NCBI GenBank assembly: GCA_000697665.1
Contig: KL197723.1
Location: forward strand, 754,854-783,255
DNA: 28,402 nt
Origin: Jaapia argillacea MUCL 33604
Lineage: Eukaryota; Basidiomycota; Agaricomycetes; Jaapiales; Jaapiaceae
Direction of reading: 5' to 3'
Shown: positions 1 through 10,011 of the stretch, in pieces
Layout of the letters: each line of letters begins with the position of its first letter
How positions within the stretch are numbered: position 1 is the stretch's first letter
The notes under the pieces: generated by a model
Told to the model about the DNA's origin: nothing
Database searches by the model: none
The model's input: only the letters and a program-made list of their open reading frames with translations
Program-made: the position numbers and the translations under genes

Positions 1-419
1 TAAATCACAGGTGTGCAACCAATATGGAGAGTCCCATCCTGTTTGTTTGCATTTCTTTCTACATCAGGATGGACTCTAGATTTACAAGTAGAAGATAAGG
101 CTATACAATATACCAAGCTAGTCAGATTAGACTGGAGTATGCTTCAACCTCGAGTATGGAAACCTACATCTTACCTTACCTTCCATCTTCCATATGCTGG
201 ATATATCAATAACACAAGGAAACTCCAGTCACTTTCTTCTTTCAGCATAGTACACAGGCAGTGGATCTACTGGTAATACATGCAAATAAATCTATTGGTA
301 GGATATGAAAACTATGGGCTAAGATCCTCCAACCATATCTCCACCCCCACTTCAAAATCCCACATGTTGCCTTACATGCTTCATTCACCAAGTTGTATGG
401 ATGGTGGACCCACTTCCAA

Positions 420-1375
420 GACATGGAAAATAAATACTATGGGGTAAGATCTTCAGCCCAGAGCATCTCCGAGTCTGGGAAGCATTCAATGTGCAGATGT
501 CCACCTCCCACAGAGAGTTCCAGCTCTGCTTTGCACAATTGTTTGAAAATGGTGCACAGACTCTAGATCTAATTTAAATACATGGATATACTATATTGTA
601 GGCCAAGACTTTCGGCCCGGAGCATCTCCGAGTCTGGGAAGCATTCAATGTGTAGATATCCACCTCCCACAGAGAGTTCCATCTCTGCTTTGCACAATTG
701 TTTTGAAAATGGTGCACAGACTCTAGATCTAATTTGAGTGCATGGGAATACTATATTGTAGGCCGAGATTCTCTGCCCGGAGCATCTCCGAGTCCAGGAA
801 GCATTCAATGTGTAGATGTCCACCTCCCACAGAGAGTTCCATCTTTGCTTTGCACAATTATTTGAAAATGGTGCACAGAATCTAGATCTAATTTAACTAC
901 ATGGAAATACTATATTGTAGGCCGAGACTTTCGGCCTGGAGCATCTCCGAGTCCAGGAAGCATTCAATGTATAGATGTCCACCTCCCACAGAGAATTCCA
1001 TCTCTGCTTTGCACACTTGTTTGAAAATGGTGCAATGACTCTAGATTTAATTCAAATACATGGAAATACTATATTGTAGGCTGAGAGCCTCGGCCCGGAG
1101 CATCTCCAAGTCTGTGAACCCTATAAAGCTGTAGATGTACACCTCCAACAGAGAATCCCTCCTCTGCATTGCATACTTGTTTGAAAATGGTACACAGACC
1201 CTGGACCAACTTTCAGGACATGCACAAACTATATCGTGGGCCGAAATTCTCGGCCTGGAGCATCTCCGAGTCTGGGAAGCATTCAATGTGTAGATGTCCA
1301 CCTCCAATGGAGAATTCCATCTCTGCCTTGCACACTTGTTTGAAAATGGTGCACAGACCCTGGTCTTCATCAGTC
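420..1375. repeat. Tandem array, ~160-bp unit, six copies
   Basis: Six consecutive units begin near 420, 577, 737, 898, 1057 and 1216, judged by the recurring anchor CCGAGTCTGGGAAGCATTC at about 468, 627, 787, 946, 1107 and 1266 (spacings 159-161). A more diverged unit probably precedes them at about 265-419. Each unit carries two adjacent short inverted repeats: GGCCGA...TCGGCC, followed at once by CGGAGCATCTCCG. Each also has an AGATCT-centred palindrome near its end. Copies differ by scattered substitutions, and the fifth is the most diverged in its centre. No coding function is evident. The unit length is close to a nucleosome repeat, but any chromatin role is inference. Confidence 0.92.
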
Positions 1376-1429
1376 TTTACTCAATCCATTCATTTAACTG
1401 TTTGATGTACTGCACCCATAAAGCCGAAT

Positions 1430-1690
1430 GTCTCAGGGCCTAGGGTTTAGCACACAAGCTTCAGAGCCTGAGTTTCGGGGTATTTGTTTCAGGGCCAAGT
1501 TTTGTTTTAGTTTCTCAGAGCAACTCAATGTGCTGGGTGGATAGATTTCAAAGTGTTGGCAAGACCCATTGAGCTCCTTGTTTCGGGGCTGAGCTTTCAG
1601 ATGACAATTTGGGGCCCGAGTTTCGGGGTTGTTGCTTTGGGGCCAAGTTTTGTTTGAGTATTTTCAGGCAATTACAGGACCCTGTTGGCT
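1430..1690. repeat. Short tandem duplication, ~149-bp period
   Basis: Two related blocks at about 1462-1519 and 1611-1668 share GAGTTTCGGGG, then GGCCAAGTTTTGTTT, then a TTTCAG-like end. They are offset by about 149 bp. The array lies directly between two longer tandem arrays and shows no coding sense. Confidence 0.7.
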
Positions 1691-1746
1691 ACATTTTGGA
1701 GGGTTGGATTGATAGATTCTTTCCCCTTGGCCCACTCTGATCTCAA

Positions 1747-2525
1747 TCGACCCAGCAGCCGACAGGTTGATAACCTAAGTGACCGAAACAACTCTCTTGT
1801 ATTTGATGATTCCCACTACACAGCTATCACCACATACTATTTGCTGGATTTCTCGCAGGATGACATTTAGTCCTGTGTGGGTCGGCCAATGGGTTAACAA
1901 CCCGAGCGGCTGATGGGTTGATAGACCAGGCAGCAAGAGAAACCCATTTTTATTGAACAATTCTGAACACTTACTTGTAGAGCAACCCTTACCACTTCAT
2001 TTCTCGTTGCATCACCTCCCATTTCTACCCAAAACCTGGCCTTCTGGAATGGTCAGCTGATGGGTTAATAACCCTGGTGGCCGACAGGTTGATAACCCAG
2101 GGAGCCTGCGTAGCCTCCTTTTATTCGATACTTCAGAATCCATAGCTATCAAATACGCATATACACTTGTTTTTTTGCTGGATTACATTCAGTTTCTATC
2201 CAGGACCCGACTGTCTTTGGGTGTTGGCCGACAGGTTACCAACCCCAGTGGCTGGTGCATTGATAACCCACGCAGTTTGAGGACCTCACTTTCATTGAAT
2301 ATTCGCCACCATACAGCTGTTGTATCATTTTAGACAGACCCTGAATATGCGTATCTCTGATTGATATAACAGAATTTTCATCCAGGACCTTATTTTCTTG
2401 ATGTGTCAGCTGACCGGTTATCAACCGGCGCCGGCTGATGGGTTATTAACCCCCATCAGCCGATGTCAGTTGGCTCGTTAATAACGGCGTTTTGCTCCAT
2501 CGGTTGGTGGGTTAATAACCCAAAA
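1747..2525. repeat. Tandem array, ~171-bp unit with paired palindromes
   Basis: The palindromic core GGGTTAATAACCC and its variants recur in pairs about 25 bp apart. Pairs start near 1891, 2063, 2234 and 2414, giving a period of about 171-180 bp. A single motif near 1767 precedes them and a dense cluster follows at 2440-2520. Each motif is preceded by CCGACAGGTT or GCTGATGGGTT. The roughly 120 bp between pairs is less conserved but shares landmarks such as TTTATTGAA and CAGCTATCA-like words. The strongly conserved palindromes could be protein-binding sites; that is inference. Confidence 0.85.
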
Positions 2526-2549
2526 AAAGGCTGAATGGGCTGCTCACCT

Positions 2550-4644
2550 CGTCCATAGATGTTACCGCCATTGGTATTGGGACTACTGCAATCTATTTGA
2601 TTCTTCAACCCATCGCCGGCGACATGGGAATACCACTTTCAACCTCAATGCAGGAACTGGTTACAGTACATCCCAATCATCTTTCCTTTTTATTTCAGCT
2701 CTCATCATACTGTTGTTCATCAGTGTTCCTCCGTAAGCTTTTCTAGGGCCATCCTTTCAGGATGCTGATCATAGCTTCGTTCCCCATCCTTGAATTCCTG
2801 AAACGGTCTTGGGATGGGGAGCGCCGATAAACGGTCCTCTCGCCCCGCCCTTCGAAAAGCTTGGGATGTACCTGATCTCAATCGTCAGAAATATCGTGAG
2901 TTCCTGTCTACCTGTCTTTTTGGTTTCCTTGGCCCTACTCGTTTCTAGTGCATGTGCATATAGGCTCCACATGTCAAGACAAATGGACAATGATATGTGA
3001 TTGAGTTTTTCATCAGTGGGAATAGTCATTCTGAAGTTTCAACCAAGGCTTGCAAGTAAGATTATCCAGGGTAAGATCCTCTTTCTGCCCCATGAATCCT
3101 TACTTATTCTTTTTTGATAGGATTTCTATGCACTCCTGTGGAATCGCTCTGCAAAGTATCCATCACTGATGTTGTGCGTATTCGTTACTGTCCTCCCCTT
3201 GCCTTCCTCACTCATTGATGCATCAGTTCTTTGCCCATGAACAAGGGACATACATTGGGTTATACACTCTATTCTTATTCGGGTGTGTCGACTCTTCCTA
3301 CCCATCTTGATCTCATATCAGACACATATTCGAACAGGTCCAACTACATAGCTCCGATCATCACAGGAGTAAGGCACTATGAATCCCTCACCTTTGGGAC
3401 CAACACTGAGTTGGATGTCCTAGTTCATATATGACAGTCAGGGATGGCACTGGGTCATGTACTGGTGCATGATCATCAATGGTGCCACTCTCTGTATACT
3501 TCTCTTCTGCATGGAAGAAGTCAGCCTCCACCCCCTTCACTCTCGCGCCTTTTCATCTAACGACATTTCCTTTGTGTCTCAGGCAACATACCTCTGAAGT
3601 AAGACAGAAGCATTGGAGAGACACCAAGCAGATTCTCCAGTCAACAACAACAAGAAAATCTCAACATTTGATGTACAAGTGACAAGAGCTGATGATTCGT
3701 TGGATGGGAATAGTGTGGTTGGGACGCCGAAACCCAAGACTTACATTCAACGACTATCTTTCTTTGATACGAGATATACAGATACCAAAATGATTTTTAC
3801 GACGATGTATCTCCCACTGCTTCTACTCTGGTTCCCCATTGTTTTCAGGTACATTGGAGTCTGTTCTCTGTCCCCTGATATCCTAAGATTCACTTGTTGG
3901 CAGGGCTGGATTCCAGTATGGCAGCTGTTTGGTGTGGTACAATGTCCTCAACGCCACTGCCTCGTTGATCCTCAGTACACCTCCCTACAGTTTCTGTGCA
4001 AGCTCAGTCAGGCTAATGTACTTCGCCCCTTTAATCGGTATCATGAGCAGGCATTCTCACCCCACTGACTCCTTCCTCCACTTCTCATCCCATTTTATCT
4101 GAGAACCTGAACATCAATTATGGCTTATGCTTATATTGTTGATCTTGTGTCTGAGTTCGTTGATACTTTGGGGTGTTGGTGCTTTGAAGGGGATTAGTTG
4201 GGGTGGGTTGGTGGTGGGTATGGGTGTTATTTCTTGTTCAATGGGGATAGGGTCTTTGCTTTCATTAGGATATGCTTTGGATTCATATAAGGATTTGAGT
4301 GGGGAGGTTATGATGACTGTCATCATCGTTCGGGTATGTCATTTTCTTGATTTTTTCGATGGGGGGTATGCATGCTGAGATTGATAACACCCTTTTGTTT
4401 GCAATTGTGAGTGATCTTCTTTGGATCACTGGTTGAATATGTCCTCATTTCATTTATATAGGGTTATGGAATCACGCCTTGGTTGACGATGGGACTCCAG
4501 AACACGTTCATCACCACTGGATTTGTCGGGTTTGTGATCACTCTTAGTTTTCTAGGAGTGATTAGGTGGGGTAAAAGTTGGCGAATGAGGAGTCGGGAAA
4601 CATATTGGCGATATGTTGCTACTAGGTCAAGTGTTGCGCATTAG
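2550..4644 (+). pseudogene. MFS transporter (DHA1-like) pseudogene
   Basis: Spliced segments match the order of a fungal 12-TM MFS drug:H+ antiporter-type permease: NLNAGTGY (~2650), LGWG and PPFEKLGMYLISI (2806-2890), APHVKTNGQ (~2960), PVESLCKVSITDV (~3135), FFAHEQGTYIGLYTLFLFG (3227), SNYIAPIITGV (3337), QGWHWVMYW (3440), an acidic cytosolic loop (3583-3848), VLNATASLILSTPPY (~3945), DSYKDLSGEVMMTVIIVR (~4280), and GYGITPWLTMGLQNTF to the TAG at 4642-4644. Introns include 3520-3582, 3849-3903 and 4334-4461. Damage: a frameshift near 2645, TAG and TGA replacing Trp near 2960-2990, TGA at 3595-3597, TGA at 4100-4102 just before EPEH, and apparent loss of one loop/TM segment between about 4036 and 4099. 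The Arg of the usual HERGTY motif is Gln. The family is clear; the substrate cannot be named. The gene is probably dead. Confidence 0.85.
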
Positions 4645-5446
4645 GGGCATTGTAGTGGGCTAGCTTGACAGTTGATAATGATGTAGACATCACATTCAGC
4701 CGTACGTCGCAGTGGAAGAAAGGTGTGAAGTAAATCTGTTCTTGCCTATTTATGATATGGTTCTTTTTTATCCTTCTTCGTCTTTTGTGTGGTCAAGCTT
4801 CGATGTCAAAACGACAACTACGAACAATCATGCTCATGGTTGATGTCCTTAAAGGTGAAACCAAATTATCGCGATGGGTGATCAAATCTACCCTTGCATC
4901 ACTGGCTCTTGTTTGCCTTGTCTCGTGGACAGTGTGGTCTATGTCTTCAATTCCATGAACAATGGCCACTGTCATGTTTCCAAACAACACCTTGTCTGGT
5001 ACTTGTCCCAGAGTGGGACGATTAACTGGTAAGAGCATGTGAATATCATTCTTCTTGCTTTGGCGTGGCGGGTTGAGGAACCATTAGCCCTTATTTTGTT
5101 GGCCCTGCTAACGCGGCTGTGGTCCAATCCTGATCTGAAGGAGCTTCTCCCACTGCCATACAGGTGGGGTGGGGTGTTCGAATGCGTAGTTGCCCAAACC
5201 TTCGCTGGACTGACATCAGAGAGAAGTTATCAAGCGGTTCTTGCAAATGGATAGCTCATCAGAGTGGTACGAGCAGATCAATTAGGTATATATCCCCAAT
5301 AGCAATAGCAATGGAAGTTCGTATTCATTTACACGATAGACAAAGATAGATAGGTGAACAACATCAAGGGCTCACACTCAGCAGTAACGGGACTCCATAG
5401 CATCACACTCAGTGCACATTGGGATCCCACTTGGTTGTGACATATA
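4645..5446. other. No recognised gene
   Basis: Short open stretches exist on both strands (for example minus 4793-5038 and plus 5039-5254). None has a recognisable domain, and they break in every frame without convincing splice sites. The segment holds the 3' flank of the MFS pseudogene and the 5' flank of the repeat-protein gene. Nothing further is supported. Confidence 0.5.
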
Positions 5447-5458
5447 GTGTACACTAGG

Positions 5459-6259
5459 ATGATTTCTACAAAGGGTTCCAAGGAGACAGCTGAATCTAAA
5501 TGGGTAGTGTATCAGGTCTACGAAGGGAAGAATAAGAACAACATACGACAGGGGAATGAACAGGGCGCGGTTGTGAGTTGTGACTCGATTGATGACTACT
5601 ATGAGGGTGACCAAGAGGGGAATTCAGATGAGAAGGTGATGGGTTCGGATAGCCAGCAGGAGCATTTGGTTGGCCGTCAAAGGCAATCAGCTGAATACCA
5701 GAAGCTGGTGGCGCAAATTGGTGGGGTGTCCTTAATCCTGGCAAGTTCTGACCTGGTGTTCCGCGGCTGCCATGAGAGTGACTATGAGAAGAATTCGGAT
5801 GAGAAGGGTGTGGCCTCAGGTGGCCAGGAGGGGTATTGTGTTGGCTGCCAAGGGCATTTGGCTCACTACCAAGAGCTGGTGGCGCAAATGGGTGGGGTGC
5901 CCCTAATCCTCGTGGGTCCTGACTCAGCATTCTGCGGCCGTGATGAGAAAACCCACGAGAAGGATTCTGATGAGAAGGTGGTTGACTCCAGTAGCCAGCA
6001 GGGGTATTGTGTTGGTCGCCAAGGGCATTCAGCTGATTACCAGGAGTTGGTGACACAAATTGGAGGGTTGCCCCTAATCCTAGCAAGTCCTGACTCGGTG
6101 TTCCGCAGCTGCGATGAGGATGACCACTCAGAGGATTCTGATAAGGAGGTGGTGGACTCCGGTAGCCAGCAGGGGTATTCGGTTGGGCACCAAATGCATA
6201 TGGCTGCCCTGGCAGTGGAACTTGGTTGGCTATCCTCTGCCGTCACAACTCCTGACTAG
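5459..6259 (+). CDS. Internal-repeat protein with four ~57-residue repeats
   Basis: An uninterrupted frame from ATG 5459 gives about 266 residues. After a 50-residue leader rich in charged and Tyr residues, four tandem repeats begin at 5621, 5792, 5963 and 6134, exactly 171 bp apart, so the frame is kept. Each repeat has an acidic start (NSDEK or DSDEK), a Gln/Gly part (SQQGYCVGRQGH), a likely amphipathic helix (YQELVAQIGG), a hydrophobic PLILASPDS stretch and an acidic linker. The last copy is divergent and ends the protein. There is no signal peptide or TM segment. It matches no family I recognise. It is the only long gene here without a nonsense change, although the repeat period itself helps keep frames open. 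Expression and function are unknown; an upstream exon is possible. Confidence 0.6.
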   Translation: MISTKGSKETAESKWVVYQVYEGKNKNNIRQGNEQGAVVSCDSIDDYYEGDQEGNSDEKVMGSDSQQEHLVGRQRQSAEYQKLVAQIGGVSLILASSDLVFRGCHESDYEKNSDEKGVASGGQEGYCVGCQGHLAHYQELVAQMGGVPLILVGPDSAFCGRDEKTHEKDSDEKVVDSSSQQGYCVGRQGHSADYQELVTQIGGLPLILASPDSVFRSCDEDDHSEDSDKEVVDSGSQQGYSVGHQMHMAALAVELGWLSSAVTTPD

Positions 6260-6283
6260 GTATCCCAGCAGCTTTCGAATTGC

Positions 6284-6331
6284 GATAGATGGTGATAGTA
6301 GAATCCGGATAGATGGTGATAGTAGACTTTG
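6284..6331. repeat. 24-bp direct repeat, two copies
   Basis: GATAGATGGTGATAGTAGA occurs at 6284 and again at 6308, just past the stop codon of the repeat-protein gene. Confidence 0.8.
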
Positions 6332-7219
6332 GATCTGCGTAGATTAACTTGTTTGACGGCGGTGCTAGGGCAAGGACATCTGAGTTGGATTGACATCTTC
6401 TGCCAGGAGTTGGTGCCTGTTGTTGCCAGAGGTCCCAAGCACTCGGATTCATCTTGGATGAAAGTCGTGAGTAGTAGGGTGAGGTGCGAGATGTGAATGA
6501 TGAATGATGAGGTGGAAGGTGGTAGTTATAGCAAAGATAGGAAAGGGGTGCAGGTGATGCAACTGAGACCTGATTCTCCATGGTTTTATAGTCGAAATCA
6601 ATGACTGTGCACTCCAGAAACCCATGTGGAATCTGTCTCAAAAGTAAACCGAGCCATAAGCCACTTTGTTCATGTACCGAGTTCTGAATACTGATGGTCA
6701 ATGGGGACAATGCCTTTACGAATGGAAGATCGATGAGAAGAGTGGTTGTGGCGAGTGGGAGACTAGGGAGGTGGGATGTGGTAGAACTTCCACAGCAGTG
6801 CTCAGCCAGAAGAGAGGCACCAATATTTCGAGGAATTCAGTGATGCCTAGTTTTGATCCATAGTAGCCATACACCAACTAGATCGCATTCAGATATCCGA
6901 GAACTTATGCATCATCTCGTATTCCTCCTAAACGCGGTTGTATGAACACGAGAAGCTTGGTCTGCAATTACATTCAAGTGGCCCACGGACGAAAAGCAGA
7001 TCCGACACGAGTTTTCCAGAGTGTAGTTGGACATCAACACAGTGGCAGGGAGTGCAAAAAGACACATACCCGCATTCAGAAACAGATCTGAATGTGCCAT
7101 GCCGAGTTGAGTGATGTGCAAAACTGAATAAATGACTTACTCAAGGTTCCTGAGACCTTCGTCAACCACATACGCCAAGTTGATCAACCTCTCCCAATAC
7201 TTCAATTTCTCAAAAGCCC
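6332..7219. other. No recognised gene
   Basis: A minus-strand open stretch (6243-6710) contains a Ser/Pro/Tyr-rich sequence but no domain I recognise. Another at 6912-7121 looks spurious. No tRNA-like or repeat structure was noted apart from the 24-bp repeat at its left edge. Confidence 0.45.
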
Positions 7220-7368
7220 ACTGTGATGAGGAGTGGAGACAAGGATCAAGTCTCATGCGCATGTGGCACTAGTTTTCGGCGGGGCCACCAGCCACATAGA
7301 CACAGGATCATAGGAACCACAAAGGCAGAAAAAATCTTGCATGTTGCAGTGCATGATCAATCTGAGTG
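7220..7368. repeat. Diverged partial copy of the 12.4/17.3-kb transposon end
   Basis: About 145 bp align with the outer part of the inverted repeats at 12398-12530 and 17160-17289. Shared words in the same order include AGGAG, GTCTCATGC, CATGTGG, TCGG, ATAGACA, GGATCATAGGAAC, AAGGCAGAA and ATGTTG. Similarity stops near 7368. It lies in the orientation of the left repeat. It could be a solo transposon end, or one end of another decayed element whose partner is not recognisable here. Confidence 0.65.
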
Positions 7369-8235
7369 TCGACTTCCGACTTGTGCACCACGTGGGCTTG
7401 GCAGTCACTTTTCAGCTCCAAGGATAACAGCCCAGGAATATTTGGATCTTGCTTTCATCTCCAGGGAATGGCCCCTCTGTCCTTTTATCCCTTACGCTAC
7501 TCATTGCAATTCACCATCAATTAACTTGACTGAGGACTCAAAGGAAATGGGGACTCTCCAATGGGTCCAATTGCTCTCCAGATCTATTGCCACCTTTTTC
7601 ACCAGTGGCCCTTGAGTGGAACCTCACTGGACCTTGAAGGAGAACATCAAGGATAATGGACATTCTTCAAAGATGTCGTGATTTTGATATCGACTTACCC
7701 ATGATAATCAACTGCGCACATTTCTAATGGGTCACAGCAATCCAGTGCTTCCGGTCATTCAAGCTTGTTGATTTGTTGTGGTCGATGATTATGACGAGTC
7801 GTTCACCCCTTCTTCGGTTTTCAAGTAATCCTTCCCCCGACAGCAAAGCCATTGCACTGAAAATGTGCTTCCTTCCTCTGGAGATCACTTCTAGTCTTTG
7901 GTTGCCTCATCCTCAATTTCTGGATCCATTTCAGCACACTCATTTCCGTCTGCTACACAACCCACATTCATGTGTAATGTACACCAATTCGCGTCAAAAC
8001 GAGTACCACCTCCCTTCGCTCGTCAGTCCATTCGACTGCAGATAGTGTTCCACGTCTTCATTTGCCAGAACTTACTCACTATGTACACAGGAATCATATC
8101 CCTCACTAGCAGTCAGGTCACCTGGCAGCTGATGCCTCAAAGTTGTATTGTCATATCTTGTTAGCTGGCGCACAGGTGCCACTTCACGCTTCAAGAGGCT
8201 CTCTCTGTGTTCAGATGATTGCTCTGAGCACACCT
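7369..8235. other. No recognised gene
   Basis: Pyrimidine-rich stretches and short open frames on both strands, none with a recognisable domain. It is the 3' flank of the minus-strand gene that ends at 8236. Confidence 0.45.
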
Positions 8236-9083
8236 TCACCTTGCAATAATGCTACACTCATCACAAAATATCCCTGTCGCAGCCTGACGATCTTTGCCAG
8301 AAATGGTGTGGCGCATGCAACCAGTAATGCTAAACCCAAGTACATAGTAAATTTGGTGCTGTAACTGGGTAGTGGCAACAAAATGAAGCCACACACCTGT
8401 TATACCAATACACATCTCCACCATCCCATCCTTCAGATGGATGGATCTTCCCAACCAATACATGCAGAAGACCTGGCTCACGAAAATGTGACATCATGCC
8501 CAAAGGAAGGCTTGACAGTTGAAGGTCTTCAGTGATTGAGAAAACATGTATGACATATGTGATCAGGTCTGAGAAACCTCCAATATACTCCTTCTTCCTG
8601 TTCTCATCAATTGAGCCAACAATTGCATGATACCTTTGATCTTTTATCACTTGCCTCTCAAATTCAGCTATGGGGAGCCAGCACACGATGTCCTCCTGCC
8701 CGTCACAGACAAGGCATTCTATCACTTTGAATGCTTGGACTTGCATGTCGAGCGATGTCATACCATGTGTTCCAAAGACCTAGATCAACATGAACCTCAG
8801 TAACTCTACGTCGAGAAGGATTCTGAAAACTGGATGCTTACTTTGACAAGACCATTAGATCCTGGGTACAGCAGTTGACCATCCATACACACAGCTCGAG
8901 TCACACCAATGCAATGGTCTGAGAGATGACGCTCTTTGTCAAATGGTAGGAGTGGTGGAGCAACATCCTGCAGGGCGTCCAAGAGTAGTTGTATGATATA
9001 ATAAAGCTGCCTGGCTGACTCTCCCTGGGCTTGGTGAGCATGGTATCAGAGCTGATGCAAGATTTCATCTCGACAATCACCAC
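8236..9083 (-). pseudogene. Broken multi-exon gene of unknown family
   Basis: Three exons read coherently on the minus strand: about 9083-8842, 8779-8397 and 8329-8236. They are separated by introns 8780-8841 (62 bp) and 8330-8396 (67 bp) with GT...AG ends. Joined, they give roughly 230 residues. An N-terminal helical part holds GESARQLYYIIQLLLDAL; a middle part holds CDGQEDIVCWLPIAEFERQ; the C-terminal part has CMRH and FCDEC, four Cys/His ligands that could form a zinc ribbon (inference). Damage: an in-frame TGA near 9048 where Arg would fit (CTC TGA TAC), and no start codon was found, so the 5' end is missing or displaced. I do not recognise the family. The pattern of short conserved exons next to a transposon-end copy would also fit a transposon-encoded gene. 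Confidence 0.5.
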
Positions 9084-9278
9084 CCCTTCAGATAATCTCT
9101 AGGAGGTTGCTTGGAGAACATTCTGATCTATAAACGAACCAAATAAACCTTGTGTCACCAGACTTGGGTGATAAGAATGGACACCACCTCGAGACAAGGA
9201 TCAGAAGTTGGTGCAATAAAACCCTTAATCTTTTTTGCCCAATCACCCAAAGAGGAATCCGGATTCCAGGTCACCCCT

Positions 9279-9893
9279 TCAACCATGCCAGGCCATCAAA
9301 TTGCCACTCGCAAGAGAAAGCACATTGTAACTGGAATAGTGGGTCCACCCAAACCTTGACCCAGCCACATCACAGTCAAATCTCAGAAAAGGATTCTCGA
9401 TATCCCAAGGCATGTCGTTGATCGAGATGGATTTCAAAGTACTGGACACCACATTGAATGCATTGAGCACCTCCCACTCCTCGAGGTCATTAAATGTGCA
9501 ATGCAGCTCCCATATTGGCAGTGTAACCAGGCAAACAGATGTCCAGCCAGTACCTATGGACCTGAAGTAGTGAAGATTGGGCAAATCTCCCTCAGCGAGA
9601 TATTGGAGTGAATAAGGACTGCCAAGTGCTACATACTCGAGGGTACTGTTGAGGTGGAGGAAGTGGGACAAGGTAGGTGGACTGGCAAACGTGAAACTAT
9701 GGAGGGTGAAAGATGTAACGGATGGCAAAAAAGCCTCCCCAAACTTGTCACCAAATGGTGAGATATGATCTGCCAACACTTCCCAGATACTCAGGCTTAG
9801 CTTCAGACTCTGCAATGATGTGAGATATGATCTGCCAACCCCACACACCCCGTTGCCTTTTGTACAACCAGCCACGATACTGTCATTATACAT
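9279..9893 (-). pseudogene. LRR part of an F-box-type protein, fragment
   Basis: The minus-strand frame encodes leucine-rich repeats: SLQSLKLSLSIWEVL, LPSVTSFTLHSF, FLHLNSTLEYVALG, AEGDLPNLHYF, VCLVTLPIWELHC, VLNAFNVVSSTLKSISI. It aligns with the C-terminal half of the F-box pseudogene at 22247-23488 (there: FLHCNKSIKDLEI, VEGDLPHLQCL, ICLVRPPLHALDVEL, VFQAVSGTLQTLDI). The F-box itself is absent; sequence upstream of about 9845 is inserted DNA, and a short diverged copy of the first LRR lies at about 10501-10530. It is therefore a truncated paralog. F-box/LRR proteins usually act as substrate receptors of SCF ubiquitin ligases; this fragment cannot bind Skp1 without its F-box. Confidence 0.7.
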
Positions 9894-9978
9894 ATTTCAG
9901 CAGCTGCTTACAAGCTGCTCTGTGTCTGTACTCTTAGTTAGTGCGTAGCGGTTCTCTAGAACTCATCATCATCATCAT
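9845..9978. mobile_element. Probable short insertion with (TCA)n tail
   Basis: On the minus strand an LRR-coding segment is broken here. Copies of GATCTGCCAAC / GATCCACCAACAC flank about 130 bp that end in (TCA)5 at about 9968-9983. The segment contains an imperfect palindrome GCAGCTGCTTACAAGCTGC near 9904. The family is unknown; a SINE-like or solo-LTR origin is a guess. Confidence 0.35.
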
Positions 9979-10011
9979 CATATGATCCACCAACACTTTC
10001 CAGATACTCAT

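Noticed and set aside
420-2525. Possible CRISPR array because of regular repeats
   Set aside because: Units are long, contiguous and diverged, without short identical repeats separated by unique spacers; the context is eukaryotic.
4752-5254. Open frames on both strands at 4752-5254 as a second membrane-protein gene
   Set aside because: The hydrophobic runs are short, frames change without splice signals, and no family motif could be matched.
5496-6086. 196-codon open frame on the minus strand opposite the repeat-protein gene
   Set aside because: It is open because the 171-bp period is a multiple of three, so each unit repeats the same stop-free frame. Its His/Pro/Ser-rich composition mirrors the sense strand and no start context or splice sites support it.
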